A stretch of DNA of 64,000 nt, from contig NZ_JAFCJX010000042.1 in NCBI RefSeq assembly GCF_018130695.1, positions 1 to 64,000 on the forward strand, in the 5' to 3' direction. The position numbers and the translations under genes were made by a program. The notes under the pieces were generated by a model. That model was not told where the DNA came from. It did not search any database and saw nothing but the letters and a program-made list of their open reading frames with translations. The stretch is from Bradyrhizobium jicamae (GTDB taxonomy: Bacteria > Pseudomonadota > Alphaproteobacteria > Rhizobiales > Xanthobacteraceae). Of the stretch, positions 31,672-40,984 are shown in pieces. Positions within the stretch are counted from its first letter, which is position 1. The number at the start of each line of letters is the position of its first letter.

Positions 31672-32652
31672 TTATGTAATTGCCGTGGATGCTGACTCCG
31701 CCAGGACACACCGCGCGGCATGGTCGGGCGCGATCTGCACATTGGGCGGCAGTTTCTCGGCGCAACCCGGCTGCGCAACGCTGCATCGCGGGGCGAAGGA
31801 GCAACTGGCCGGGGCGTGATCGAGCGACGGCGGCGTGCCCGGAATGGTCTCCAGCCGGGCGCCGCGCTTGGCGCCGTGGATGGTCGAGGCCAATAGCCCC
31901 TTGGCGTAGGGATGGACGGGCGCGCGGACGATGCCGCGGAGCGTGCCCTGCTCCACGATCTGGCCGGCATACATCACCGCGACGCGGTCGCAGATCTCGA
32001 TCGCGACGCCGATGTCGTGGGTCACGAAGATCACGGACATGCCGAACTCGCGCTGCAGCTCGCGCAGCAGCAGCAGGATCTGGATTTGCACGGTGGCGTC
32101 CAGCGCCGTGGTCGGCTCGTCCGCGAGCAGGATCTTCGGCTTGCAGGCCAGCGCCAGCGCGATCATCGCGCGCTGCCGCATGCCGCCGGACATTTCGTGC
32201 GGATACGACTCGAGCCGGCGTTTGGCCGAGGGGATACGCACCACCTCCAGCATTTCGAGCGCGCGCGCCATCGCCTCGCGTTCGCTCTTGCCCTCGTGGC
32301 GGATCACGGTCTCGGCGATCTGCCGGCCGATGGTGTAGACGGGATCGAGCGCCAGCGCCGGCTCCTGGAAGATCATCGAGACGGTCTGGCCGCGAAAGGC
32401 GGACAGCGCCTCGTCGTCCATCGCCAGCACGTCCTGCCCGAGCACCTTCACGCTGCCGGCGATCTGCGTGCGCTTCCGCGGCAACAGCCGCATCAGCGCG
32501 CGCAAGGTCACGCTCTTGCCCGAGCCGGACTCGCCGAGCAGCCCCAGCACCTCGCCTTCGCCGAGCCTCAGGCTGAGATCGTTGACGGCATGAACCGTGC
32601 GATCTCCGGTGAAGCGGATGTTGAGGTTATCGATCTCGACGAGGTCGGTCAT
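31672..32652 (-). CDS. peptide-type ABC transporter ATPase (DppD/OppD-like)
   Basis: A 326-residue ATPase with Walker A GESGSGKSVT, Q-loop QEPALALDP, signature EMSGGMRQRAMIA and Walker B KILLADEPTTALDAT, and the oligopeptide-transporter C-terminal extension with the CSFAPRCSVAQPGCAE cysteine cluster that can hold an iron-sulfur centre. It pairs with the DppF-like ATPase encoded upstream. It is the last gene of a leftward operon that also encodes the amidase pair, permeases and binding protein. Confidence 0.9.
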   Translation of the reverse strand: MTDLVEIDNLNIRFTGDRTVHAVNDLSLRLGEGEVLGLLGESGSGKSVTLRALMRLLPRKRTQIAGSVKVLGQDVLAMDDEALSAFRGQTVSMIFQEPALALDPVYTIGRQIAETVIRHEGKSEREAMARALEMLEVVRIPSAKRRLESYPHEMSGGMRQRAMIALALACKPKILLADEPTTALDATVQIQILLLLRELQREFGMSVIFVTHDIGVAIEICDRVAVMYAGQIVEQGTLRGIVRAPVHPYAKGLLASTIHGAKRGARLETIPGTPPSLDHAPASCSFAPRCSVAQPGCAEKLPPNVQIAPDHAARCVLAESASTAIT

Positions 32653-34058
32653 GCGAGTTTCGGCACCCTTGCGTGGTAGTCGGTGGCGCGCTGGAACGCC
32701 GCGCCGATCCGCAACAGCACGGCCTCCTCGAAGGACCGGCCGATCAGCTGCATGCCGACCGGCAGGCCCGCCCTGGTGAAGCCGGATGGAATCGACAGCG
32801 ACGGCACGCCGAGATAGTTGACCGGACGGGTGAAGCGCGTGAGCCGCTGGATCACGGCTTCCGCGCCCGGACCGTTGCCGACGTCGCTCTCGGCGATCGT
32901 CGGCGCCGGCACTGGAGCCGATGGCGCGATCACGGCATCGATGCCGCTGACCGCCGCATTGTGTGCGGCAAGCGCGGGACCGCGCCAGCGCATCGCTTCA
33001 AGATAGGAGACGGCGGGAATGGTGAGGCCGTTCTGCAGCCGCATCAGCACCTGCGCGCCGTAGTCTTGCGGACGTTCGATCATCCAGCGCTTGTGGAAGG
33101 CCGCCGCCTCCGCCGCGAGCACCAACTGCGAGGCGGCGCTGAGCTGGCGGTGATCGGGCAACTCGACCTTCACGATCTCGGCGCCCTCGCTCTTCAGCGT
33201 CCGGATGGTGTTGTCGAGAATGGTCGCAACTTCGGGATCGAGGTCGTCGACATAGAACGCCGTGGGCACGCCGATCTTGAGGCCTTTCAGCGATCTCCCG
33301 GTCGCCTCCAGATAGTCCGGCACCGATAATGTCGACGTCGTGGCATCTTCCGGATCGGCGCCGGCCATCAAGCCGAGCAGCAGCGCGCAATCCTCTGCGG
33401 TCTGCGCCAGCGGACCGACGGTGTCGAGCGATTGCGACAGCGGCATCGCGCCGGCGCGGCTGACGCGGCCGACGGTGGTCTTCAATCCCGTGACCCCGCA
33501 GAAATGCGCGGGCATGCGGATCGAGCCGCCGGTGTCGGAGCCGAGCGCCGCAAAGGTCAGACGCGCGGCGACCGCCGAGCCCGAGCCGGACGACGAGCCG
33601 CCGGTGATATGCGCCACGTTCCAGGGATTGCGCACCGCGCCGTAATGCACGTTGTGGCCGGTCGGGCCGAAGGCGAACTCGACCATCTGCAGCGAGCCGA
33701 GCCGGATCTGGCCGGCGTCTTTCAGCCGCTGCAGCGCCGTCGACGTCGTCTTCGGCACGAAGTCGCGGCGGATCAGCGAGCCGCAGGTCACGACCTTGCC
33801 GGCGTCGTAATACATGTCCTTGTGCGCCAGCGGCACGCCGTGCAGCGCGCCGCGACTGTTGTCCTTGGCGAGCTCGGCGTCAGCCGCGTCGGCGGCGGCG
33901 AGCGCCTCTTCGGACTCGATCGCCATGTAGGCGTTGAGGCGCGGCTGCCACTCGGCGATCCGGTGCAGCACGGCGCGCGTCACCTCGCGCGAGGAGACCT
34001 TTTTCTCGGCAATCGCTTTCGCGACCGCCACGAGCGACATCAAGGCGGGCTCGCTCAT
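32649..34058 (-). CDS. amidase, AtzE-like (GatA family)
   Basis: A 469-residue amidase-signature enzyme with Lys80 (GVPLAHKDM), the cis-serine in GGSSSGSGSA (Ser155/156) and nucleophile Ser179 (SDTGGSIRMPA). It overlaps a 65-residue GatC/AtzG-like gene by 4 bases. In AtzE (1-carboxybiuret hydrolase) a small AtzG subunit is required for a stable enzyme, so a two-subunit amidase is likely here. Being inside a peptide-type ABC operon, it probably hydrolyses the amide that the transporter imports. The substrate is unknown: a peptide-like amide, an opine or a ureide are options. Confidence 0.88.
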   Translation of the reverse strand: MSEPALMSLVAVAKAIAEKKVSSREVTRAVLHRIAEWQPRLNAYMAIESEEALAAADAADAELAKDNSRGALHGVPLAHKDMYYDAGKVVTCGSLIRRDFVPKTTSTALQRLKDAGQIRLGSLQMVEFAFGPTGHNVHYGAVRNPWNVAHITGGSSSGSGSAVAARLTFAALGSDTGGSIRMPAHFCGVTGLKTTVGRVSRAGAMPLSQSLDTVGPLAQTAEDCALLLGLMAGADPEDATTSTLSVPDYLEATGRSLKGLKIGVPTAFYVDDLDPEVATILDNTIRTLKSEGAEIVKVELPDHRQLSAASQLVLAAEAAAFHKRWMIERPQDYGAQVLMRLQNGLTIPAVSYLEAMRWRGPALAAHNAAVSGIDAVIAPSAPVPAPTIAESDVGNGPGAEAVIQRLTRFTRPVNYLGVPSLSIPSGFTRAGLPVGMQLIGRSFEEAVLLRIGAAFQRATDYHARVPKLA

Positions 34059-34252
34059 TTCGTCACCGTCGCGGTCTGCGCCAGCAGGAAGCTCGCGGGC
34101 TCGAGATCGAACGGCAGCGTGCCGGCGATCGCGGCAAAGCCGTCGAAGGCCGGGCCGATCGAGGTGGCGATGCGGGTGGCCGTCTCGTCATCCGCGGGCA
34201 CGTCGGCGACATGCGCCACCACCTTGACTTCCTTGGGACTGGGTCTGGTCAT
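34055..34252 (-). CDS. small AtzG-like (DUF4089) amidase partner subunit
   Basis: A 65-residue protein with the pattern GPAFDGFAAIAGTLPFDLEP then ASFLLAQ, characteristic of DUF4089/AtzG-like proteins that wrap around AtzE-type amidases as GatC does around GatA. It is coupled on both sides by 4-base overlaps: its ATG at 34252 overlaps the stop of the upstream ATPase gene and its stop overlaps the amidase start. The longer frame from 34321 is not supported. This gene is the main reason for calling the neighbouring amidase AtzE-like. Confidence 0.85.
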   Translation of the reverse strand: MTRPSPKEVKVVAHVADVPADDETATRIATSIGPAFDGFAAIAGTLPFDLEPASFLLAQTATVTK

Positions 34253-35322
34253 GCCGCGTTGTCTCCCGTTGTTTTTGCCGGCGCGCGGCTGTGCCCCGAG
34301 CCGGGAATGGCCATGTAGCACGCCGCCTGATGGCCCATTGTATCGAGGTCGGTGAGCTTTGGTGTGTGCTGCGCGCAGAGCGGCTCCGCAAACGGACAGC
34401 GGGTGTGAAACCGGCAGCCTGGCGGCGGATCGATCGGGTTGGGCGGATCGCCCGAGATCGGCGGCACTTCGGTACGCTTGTCCGGATCGGATGACGGCAT
34501 CGCCGCGAGCAGCGCGCTCGTATAGGGATGCGCCGGCGCGTCCCAGACCGCGTCGACCGGGCCGAGCTCGACGACCTCGCCGAGATACATCACCAGCACG
34601 CGATCGCTGATGTAGCGCACGACGTTGAGATCGTGGCTGATGAAAAGATAAGTCAGGCCGAACTCGCGCTTCAGATCTGCGAGCAGATTGAGCACCTGCG
34701 CCTCGACCGATTTGTCGAGCGCGGACACCGCCTCATCCAGGATCACCAGCCGCGGCGACAGCGCCAAGGCACGGGCGATGTTGACGCGCTGGCGCTGGCC
34801 GCCGGAGATTTCGTGCGGATAACGATTGGCGAAATTCTCCGGACGCAGGCCGACCTTGCCGAGCAGCTCGCGCGCCAGCGTTCGTGCCGCGCCATCGGCC
34901 ATGCCGTGAACCTTGGGACCGAAGGCGATCGATTCCTCGATGGTGAGGCGCGGATTGAGCGAGGCGTAACTGTCCTGGAACACCATCTGCATGCCGCGGC
35001 GCAAGTCGCGCAAGGACAACGACCGGCCGACCTGCATTCCGTCATAGATGATCGCGCCGGAATCGCACGGCATCAGATGCATCAAGAGGCGCGCGGTGGT
35101 CGACTTGCCGCAGCCGGACTCGCCGACGATGCCGACGGTCTCGCCCTTCATCACCGCAAACGAGACATTGTCGACCGCGCGCACCGTCTTGCGGGCGCTG
35201 AAGAGATCGCCGCGCACCGGAAAATGCTTGGTCAGGCCCGTAACCTGCAGCAGCGGCTGGGCCGCGCCGCCGACATCGGCGACCGGCTCCAGCATACCTT
35301 GCGGGGTATCGACGTCGGTCAT
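34249..35322 (-). CDS. peptide-type ABC transporter ATPase (DppF/OppF-like)
   Basis: A 357-residue ATPase: Walker A GESGCGKST, Q-loop FQDSYASLNPR, signature ISGGQRQRVNIA and Walker B LVILDEAVSALD. Note DEAVSALD, the normal OppF form. The C-terminal oligopeptide extension carries CRFHTRCPFAEPLC. The frame is open far upstream, to 36153, but that overlaps the permease; the ATG at 35322 (MTDVDTPQG), 2 bases after the permease stop, is the sensible start. It forms a heterodimer with the DppD-like ATPase. Confidence 0.9.
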   Translation of the reverse strand: MTDVDTPQGMLEPVADVGGAAQPLLQVTGLTKHFPVRGDLFSARKTVRAVDNVSFAVMKGETVGIVGESGCGKSTTARLLMHLMPCDSGAIIYDGMQVGRSLSLRDLRRGMQMVFQDSYASLNPRLTIEESIAFGPKVHGMADGAARTLARELLGKVGLRPENFANRYPHEISGGQRQRVNIARALALSPRLVILDEAVSALDKSVEAQVLNLLADLKREFGLTYLFISHDLNVVRYISDRVLVMYLGEVVELGPVDAVWDAPAHPYTSALLAAMPSSDPDKRTEVPPISGDPPNPIDPPPGCRFHTRCPFAEPLCAQHTPKLTDLDTMGHQAACYMAIPGSGHSRAPAKTTGDNAA

Positions 35323-35324
35323 CG

Positions 35325-36212
35325 CTAGTTCCTGATGTCCATGGCGCTGCGCATGCCGTCGCTGAGCAGGTTGAAGCAGATCGAGACCGCAAAAATCATC
35401 GCGCCCGGCAGCGCGGCGACCCAGGGATTGACGTAGATCGCGGTGCGCAACGTGTTGAGCATCAGGCCCCACTCCGGCTCCGGCGGCTTTGTGCCGAGAC
35501 CAAGGAACGAGAGGCCGGCGGCGAGGATCATCGATACCGAGATCAGGCCGGTGGCGTAAACGAAGATCGGTCCGAGCACATTGCCGAGCATGTGCACGCG
35601 CATGATGGTGAAGGGCCCTGCACCCGAAGCGCGCGCGGCTTCGACGAAATCCATGTTGCGGACGCCGGTGGTGACGCTTTCGGCGACGCGGGTGATCTGC
35701 GGCACAAACACGATGGTCAGCGACACGATCGAGTTGACGATACCAGCGCCAAGCGCGCCGGAGATCGCGATCGCCAGCAGCACGGAAGGGAACGCGTAAA
35801 ACACGTCGACCGTCCGCATGATCGCGGTGTTGAGCTTGCCGCCGACATAGCCGGCGATGAGGCCGAGCGAGGTGCCGACCACGAAGGCGAAGATCACGGG
35901 CAGGATGCCGATGATCAGCGACAGCCGCCCGCCATAGATCAGCCGCGCCAGCATGTCGCGGCCGAGCTCGTCGGTACCGAGCGGATAGTTCGGTGTGCCG
36001 ATGTGGCGGAGGCGGCGGATCATCGAGCCCTGGTAGGGATCGGCGAGATGCAGCCATGGCGCAAGCAGCGCCGAGGCAAAGATCAGGATCAGGATCAGGG
36101 CGCAGACCATGCTGACCTTGTCGCGCGTGATCCGCCGCGCCACGGTCGCCCAATAGCCGCGCGCCTTGGTGGTGGGTGCAGCCTGCAATGCAGTGTCGGA
36201 CATCGCGCTCAT
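35325..36212 (-). CDS. peptide-type ABC transporter permease (DppC-like)
   Basis: A 295-residue inner-membrane permease. The N-terminal cytoplasmic and first membrane segments are followed by a HLADPYQGS periplasmic region, GTDELGRDMLARLIYGGRLS and the EAA-like loop VEAARASGAGPFTIMRVHML, all typical of DppC/OppC. It overlaps no gene but lies 2 bases from the ATPase start and 4 bases from the upstream permease's stop, so a single transcript is expected. Confidence 0.92.
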   Translation of the reverse strand: MSAMSDTALQAAPTTKARGYWATVARRITRDKVSMVCALILILIFASALLAPWLHLADPYQGSMIRRLRHIGTPNYPLGTDELGRDMLARLIYGGRLSLIIGILPVIFAFVVGTSLGLIAGYVGGKLNTAIMRTVDVFYAFPSVLLAIAISGALGAGIVNSIVSLTIVFVPQITRVAESVTTGVRNMDFVEAARASGAGPFTIMRVHMLGNVLGPIFVYATGLISVSMILAAGLSFLGLGTKPPEPEWGLMLNTLRTAIYVNPWVAALPGAMIFAVSICFNLLSDGMRSAMDIRN

Positions 36213-36216
36213 TTAC

Positions 36217-37170
36217 TCAGCCCCGCTTGATGCGCGGATCGATCGCGGCCTGCGCGATATCGACGAGGAGGTTGAGCGCGACGAAGAACAGCGCCAGCAC
36301 CAGGATCGTGCCCTGCAGCAGCGGCAGGTCGCGCTGGAAGATCGCGGAGTTCAACAGCAGGCCCGAGCCGGGCCAGGAGAACACCGTCTCGATCAGGATC
36401 GAGCCGCCGAGCATGTAGCCGAGCTGCAGCCCCATCACGGCGAGCGCGGTCGGCGCGGCATTCTTGACGACGTGGCGGAACACCCCTCGCTCGCGCAGGC
36501 CCTTGGCACGCAGCGCTTCGACGAAATCCTGGCTCAGAATATCGCCCGTCAGGGCGCGCACGGTGCGGGTGACGATGCCCATGGGAATGACGGAGGTCGT
36601 GATCGCCGGCAGCACCAGATAGCGCAGATGCTCCCAGTCCCATGCCCAGGCGCCGGAGCCGCCGGGTCCGGCGCCGACCGCGGGCAGCCAGTTGAGCTGC
36701 ACCGAGAAGATGATCACCAGCACCATGCCAAGCCAGTAATGCGGCAGCGAGACGCCGGCGATGGCAAAGGACGTCGCCAGCTTGTCGACCCAGGTGTCGC
36801 GGAAATAGCCGGCGATCAGGCCGAACAGCAGGCCGAGCGTGAAGCCGATGATGGCGGCCGCGACCGCCAGCATCACGGTGTTGCCGACCGCGCGCATCAC
36901 CTCCGACAGCACCGGGCGACCGGTCGCAATCGAGCTGCCGAGATCGCCATGCAGCGCGCGCCACAGCCACAGCCCGAACTGCACCGGCAGCGGACGATCG
37001 AAACCATAGGCCGTGCGCAATTGCGCAGCGAGCTCCTGCGAGGCATCCGCCGGCAGCACGGCGACCAGGGGGTCGCCCGGCGTGATGTGCACGAGCAGGA
37101 AGCACACCAGCGCTACGCTGATCACGATCGGAATGACGTAGACGATACGTCGGGCGGTATAGGCGAACAC
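36217..37170 (-). CDS. peptide-type ABC transporter permease (DppB-like)
   Basis: A 317-residue permease: first helix RIVYVIPIVISVALVCFLLV, then the FGLWLWRALHGDLGSS region and the coupling loop DFVEALRAKGLRERGVFRHV (EAA motif). The C-terminus has the DppB pattern SWPGSGLLLNSAIFQRDLPLLQG. It forms the translocation pore with the DppC-like protein. It follows the binding-protein gene across a gap of 196 bases that holds a palindromic repeat, a common spot for differential mRNA processing. Confidence 0.92.
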   Translation of the reverse strand: MFAYTARRIVYVIPIVISVALVCFLLVHITPGDPLVAVLPADASQELAAQLRTAYGFDRPLPVQFGLWLWRALHGDLGSSIATGRPVLSEVMRAVGNTVMLAVAAAIIGFTLGLLFGLIAGYFRDTWVDKLATSFAIAGVSLPHYWLGMVLVIIFSVQLNWLPAVGAGPGGSGAWAWDWEHLRYLVLPAITTSVIPMGIVTRTVRALTGDILSQDFVEALRAKGLRERGVFRHVVKNAAPTALAVMGLQLGYMLGGSILIETVFSWPGSGLLLNSAIFQRDLPLLQGTILVLALFFVALNLLVDIAQAAIDPRIKRG

Positions 37171-37186
37171 GAGGCCGTTCTTTCTT

Positions 37187-37346
37187 CCCTTCTCCCCTTA
37201 CGGGAGAAGGTGGCGCGAAGCGCCGGATGAGGGGTATCTCTCCGCGAAAATAGTCGTATCGAACGAGAGAGGAGCATCCGCGGAAAGATACCCCTCACCC
37301 GGCTTCGCTTTCGCGAAGCCACCCTCTCCCACAGGGGGAGAGGGTG
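37187..37346. repeat. palindromic repeat pair between binding protein and permease genes
   Basis: Starts CCCTTCTCCCCTTACGGGAGAAGG, has GATGAGGGGTATCTC paired with GATACCCCTCACC, then GGCTTCGCTTTCGCGAAGCC and CCCTCTCCCACAGGGGGAGAGGG. It sits within the presumed operon, after the highly expressed binding-protein gene, where such hairpins often stabilise the upstream mRNA. Confidence 0.75.
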
Positions 37347-37366
37347 CACTGAGCAAGCCGCGAGAG

Positions 37367-39025
37367 TTACGGCACGATCGAGACTGGCGAGAAGTCGACG
37401 AACCAGCTCTTCGGCTGCACGAAGCCCTTGATCTTCGGGCTCATCGCGCGCGGTGCGACGTCGTGGGCGACGTAGAGGAAGGCTGCGTCGTCGACGGAGG
37501 CCGCGTGCAACTCGGCGAGTGCCGCATCGCGTGCGGCGGGATCGAAGGTCTGGCGCGCCTTGGTCACGAGCTCGTCGAACTTGGGATTGTTGATGAAGCC
37601 CCAATTGTTGGAGACCGGCGGCGCCATGCCGGACTGCAGGAAGCGCACCAGCGCAAAGAACGGGTCCATCGCCGCATAGGTGACGTTGGTCGCGTTCGCG
37701 CCGTTGGCGGATGCGTCCTTGGCGCCACGGCGCCAGTTGGTGAACAGCGTATTCCACTCGATGACGTCGAGCTGCACATCGAAGTAGCATTCGGCCAGTG
37801 CCTGCTGCAGATACTCGTTCATCGGCAACGGCAGCATCTGGCCGGAGCCGGACGCGGAGGTCTGGATCTTCACCGTCAGCTTCTTAGCTGGGCCGTAGCC
37901 GGCCTCCTGCATCAGCTTCTGCGCCGCCGGCTTGTCGTACTTGATCTGGAAGGTCGGCTTTCCCCGCCAGGGATGGCCGGGCTCGAACGTGCCGGTTGCC
38001 GGCACCATCAGGCCGGCGAGCAGGCCGTCGCGCAGACCTTCACGGTCGATGCAGAGGTTGGCGGCCTTGCGGACGCGGATGTCGTTCCAGGGCGAGCCCT
38101 CGACGCGCGAGAACTGCCACGGCCAGACATGCGGCTCCTCATTGCTGTAGAGCACGAAGCCGCGCTGCTTGATCTCCGGCAGCGCGTCAGGCGCCGGCGC
38201 CTCGACCCAGTTGACTTGGCCCGACAGCAATGCCGCGGTACGCGCATTGGCCTCCGGCATCGGCAAGAGCACCATCTTGTCGACCTTCGGCACCCGCGCC
38301 TTGTCCCAGTAATTGTCATTCTTGACGAGCTCCAGCCGTTCGCGCGGCGTGAAGCTCGACATCTTCCAGGGACCGGTGCCCGAGGCATCCTTGGCGAACG
38401 CGGCCCATGCGGCCTGCGACTTCGCCTTGGCGTCGGCGCCCTCGGCCTTGTCGTAGAACGCCTGCCACTTCGCCGGGCTCGCCATGAACAGATTGGTCAG
38501 GTTGATCGGCAGGAAGCTGTCCGGCTCCTTGGTCGTCAGCTCCACCGTCATATCGTCGATCTTGCGCGCCGACACCAGCGTCGGCATGCGCGAGGCGGTG
38601 ACGCCAACCTGGCTCGGATCGAACTGCGGCGCATCCTGCTTCAGCACCTTCTCGACATTCCAGACCACGGCATCGGCATTGAACGCCGAGCCGTCATGGA
38701 AGGTCACGCCGGGGCGCAGCTTGAAGGTCCACTTCTTCTTGTCGGCGTCATCCACCTTCCACTCGGTGGCGAGGCCGGGAATCAAGGCGCTGGCCTTGTC
38801 CGCCGACGACAGGTCCCACATCGTCAGCGCGTCATACATGGTGAGGCCGGTGAAGCGATTGCCCTCAAAGCCCTGGTCGGGCTGGCCAAGCGTGCGCGGA
38901 ATATCCGCGGCGGTCATACCGATGCGCAGCACGGTCTCGGCGCGCGCAAGCGCGGGGAGACCCGCGGCAATCGCAAACGCCAGCAGCGCGGCCGTCGTTT
39001 TCTTATTGGTCTTGTAGTGACGCAT
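37367..39025 (-). CDS. peptide-type ABC substrate-binding protein, first of two
   Basis: A 552-residue periplasmic solute-binding protein of family SBP_bac_5. The signal peptide is ALLAFAIAAGLPALARAE with cleavage after ARA (about residue 28). The body holds the family signature around WKVDDADKKKWTFKLRPGV followed by TFHDGSAFNADAV. It starts at an ATG (MRHYKTNKK). It heads the leftward transporter operon and is about half identical, by eye, to the divergent protein encoded at 39231, sharing VLRIGMTAADIP/VVRYGISMADIP and TxGQPDxG segments. The ligand is unknown; the operon's amidase suggests an amide-containing compound. Confidence 0.9.
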   Translation of the reverse strand: MRHYKTNKKTTAALLAFAIAAGLPALARAETVLRIGMTAADIPRTLGQPDQGFEGNRFTGLTMYDALTMWDLSSADKASALIPGLATEWKVDDADKKKWTFKLRPGVTFHDGSAFNADAVVWNVEKVLKQDAPQFDPSQVGVTASRMPTLVSARKIDDMTVELTTKEPDSFLPINLTNLFMASPAKWQAFYDKAEGADAKAKSQAAWAAFAKDASGTGPWKMSSFTPRERLELVKNDNYWDKARVPKVDKMVLLPMPEANARTAALLSGQVNWVEAPAPDALPEIKQRGFVLYSNEEPHVWPWQFSRVEGSPWNDIRVRKAANLCIDREGLRDGLLAGLMVPATGTFEPGHPWRGKPTFQIKYDKPAAQKLMQEAGYGPAKKLTVKIQTSASGSGQMLPLPMNEYLQQALAECYFDVQLDVIEWNTLFTNWRRGAKDASANGANATNVTYAAMDPFFALVRFLQSGMAPPVSNNWGFINNPKFDELVTKARQTFDPAARDAALAELHAASVDDAAFLYVAHDVAPRAMSPKIKGFVQPKSWFVDFSPVSIVP

Positions 39026-39230
39026 CGAACAGTCCCTTCTTCAACTAGATGGGTGATTATTTCTTGGGCAATCGTATGCAATGCGTGTGCCAAGGGGAAT
39101 AGTTCTCCACGTCATAACCGCCTGCCGCGTCATTTCTTCCCAGCCCCATAAGCACAAAGGATAAGGCTGCCTATTCTGGCATCAAGCTTGCAAGTTTTGG
39201 CTCCGAGTTTTCAGCCGAACGGAGTCCACC

Positions 39231-40838
39231 ATGCACGCGCGCAAATCGATCCTGATGGCGGCGATCGCCGTTATCCTCGCTGCGGGTTGGCCGGCCACAT
39301 CCGCATTCGCCGAATCCGTCGTGCGCTACGGCATCTCGATGGCTGACATTCCCCTGACCACCGGCCAACCGGATCGCGGCGCCGGCGCCTACCAGTTCAC
39401 GGCCTACACGATCTACGATCCGCTGGTGGCGTGGGAGATGGACGTCGCCGACCGGCCCGGCAAGCTCGTGCCCGGGCTCGCCACCGAATGGAAGGTCGAC
39501 GAAACAGACAAGACCAAGTGGCGCTTCACACTTCGCAAGGGCGTGAAATTCCACGACGGCAGCGACTTCAACGCCGACGCCGTGATCTGGAATCTCGACA
39601 AGGTCTTGAACGACAAGGCGCCGCAATTCGACAAGCGGCAGAGCGCGCAGGTGAAGACCCGCCTGCCCTCGGTTGCGAGCTATGCCAAGATCGACGATTT
39701 CACGGTGGAGATCACGACCAAGACGGTCGACTCCTTCTTCCCCTATCAGATGCTCTGGTTCCTGGTCTCGAGCCCGGCACAATATGACAAGCTCGGCAAG
39801 GACTGGGACAAGTTCGCCAGCCAGCCCTCCGGCACCGGCCCGTTCAAGCTGACAAAACTGGTACCGCGCGAGCTCGCTGAACTCACGAAGAATCCGGACT
39901 ATTGGGACAAGAAGCGGATTCCGAAGGTCGACAGACTGATCCTGATCCCGATGCCGGAAGCGCTGACACGCACCAACGCGCTGCTCGCCGGACAGGTCGA
40001 TCTGATCGAGACGCCGGCGCCGGACGCCGTGCCGCAGTTGAAGGCGGCCGGCATGAAGATCGTCGACAACGTCACGCCGCATGTCTGGAATTATCATTTG
40101 AGCGTGCTGCCGGGCTCGCCCTGGACCGACATCCGCCTGCGCAAGGCGCTGAACCTTGCGATCGATCGTGACGCGGTGGTCGGGTTGATGAACGGTCTCG
40201 CCAAGCCGGCCAAAGGCCAGGTCGACCCGTCGAGCCCATGGTTCGGCAAGCCGAGCTTTGAATTGAAATACGATCCCGCCGCCGCGAAGAAGCTGGTGGA
40301 AGAGGCCGGCTACTCCAAGGACAAGCCGCTGAAGGCCACCTTCATCATCGCGCAGGGCGGCACCGGGCAGATGCTGTCGCTGCCGATGAACGAATTCCTG
40401 CAGCAGAGCTTCAAGGAGATCGGCATCGATATCGAGTTCAAGGTGGTCGAGCTCGAGACCTTATATACGCATTGGCGCAAGGGTGCGGCGGACGAGATGA
40501 ATGCCGGCATCACCGCCAACAACATCGCCTATGTCACATCAGACCCGCTCTATGCCATCGTGCGATTCTTCCACTCCGGCCAGATCGCGCCGGTCGGCGT
40601 CAACTGGGGCGGCTACAAGAATCCGAAGGTCGACGCGCTGATCGACGAGGCCAAGCAGACCTTCGACACCGCCAAGCAGGATGAGTTGCTGGCGAAGGCG
40701 CATGCGCTGATCGTCGACGACGCTGTGCTGGTCTGGGTGGTGCACGACACCAACCCGCATGCGCTGTCGCCGAAGGTGAAGAAGTTCGTGCAAGCGCAGC
40801 ACTGGTTCCAGGATCTGACGCAGATCGGGCTGGAGTGA
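39231..40838 (+). CDS. peptide-type ABC substrate-binding protein, second of two
   Basis: A 535-residue SBP_bac_5 protein with the signal peptide ILMAAIAVILAAGWPATSAFA (in part), cleaved near residue 27. The start is the ATG at 39231 after GGAG. Motifs include YGISMADIPLTTGQPDRGAG, FHDGSDFNADAVIWNLDKVL and GGYKNPKVDALIDEA. It is divergent from the first binding protein, from which it is separated by about 205 bases, and has no transporter genes of its own downstream. It probably feeds the same permease with a related ligand. Confidence 0.9.
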   Translation: MHARKSILMAAIAVILAAGWPATSAFAESVVRYGISMADIPLTTGQPDRGAGAYQFTAYTIYDPLVAWEMDVADRPGKLVPGLATEWKVDETDKTKWRFTLRKGVKFHDGSDFNADAVIWNLDKVLNDKAPQFDKRQSAQVKTRLPSVASYAKIDDFTVEITTKTVDSFFPYQMLWFLVSSPAQYDKLGKDWDKFASQPSGTGPFKLTKLVPRELAELTKNPDYWDKKRIPKVDRLILIPMPEALTRTNALLAGQVDLIETPAPDAVPQLKAAGMKIVDNVTPHVWNYHLSVLPGSPWTDIRLRKALNLAIDRDAVVGLMNGLAKPAKGQVDPSSPWFGKPSFELKYDPAAAKKLVEEAGYSKDKPLKATFIIAQGGTGQMLSLPMNEFLQQSFKEIGIDIEFKVVELETLYTHWRKGAADEMNAGITANNIAYVTSDPLYAIVRFFHSGQIAPVGVNWGGYKNPKVDALIDEAKQTFDTAKQDELLAKAHALIVDDAVLVWVVHDTNPHALSPKVKKFVQAQHWFQDLTQIGLE

Positions 40839-40844
40839 AGATTC

Positions 40845-40973
40845 GTAGGGTAGGTTAGCCGTAGGCGTAACCCACCGACGGTCTCTCATCGCACGATGAC
40901 GCGAATTGGTGGAAAGATGGTGGGTTACGCCGCGCCGATGCGCTTGCGCATCCGCACAGCTAACCCACCCTAC
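40845..40973. repeat. palindromic repeat (GTAGGGTAGGTTAGC..GCTAACCCACCCTAC)
   Basis: Outer arms GTAGGGTAGGTTAGC and GCTAACCCACCCTAC; inner arms GGCGTAACCCACC and GGTGGGTTACGCC. It is related to the GTAGGGTGGGCAAAG family at 10116 and 24238 but diverged and longer. It lies between the convergent binding-protein and cyclase genes. Confidence 0.75.
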
Positions 40974-40984
40974 CCATCCATGCT

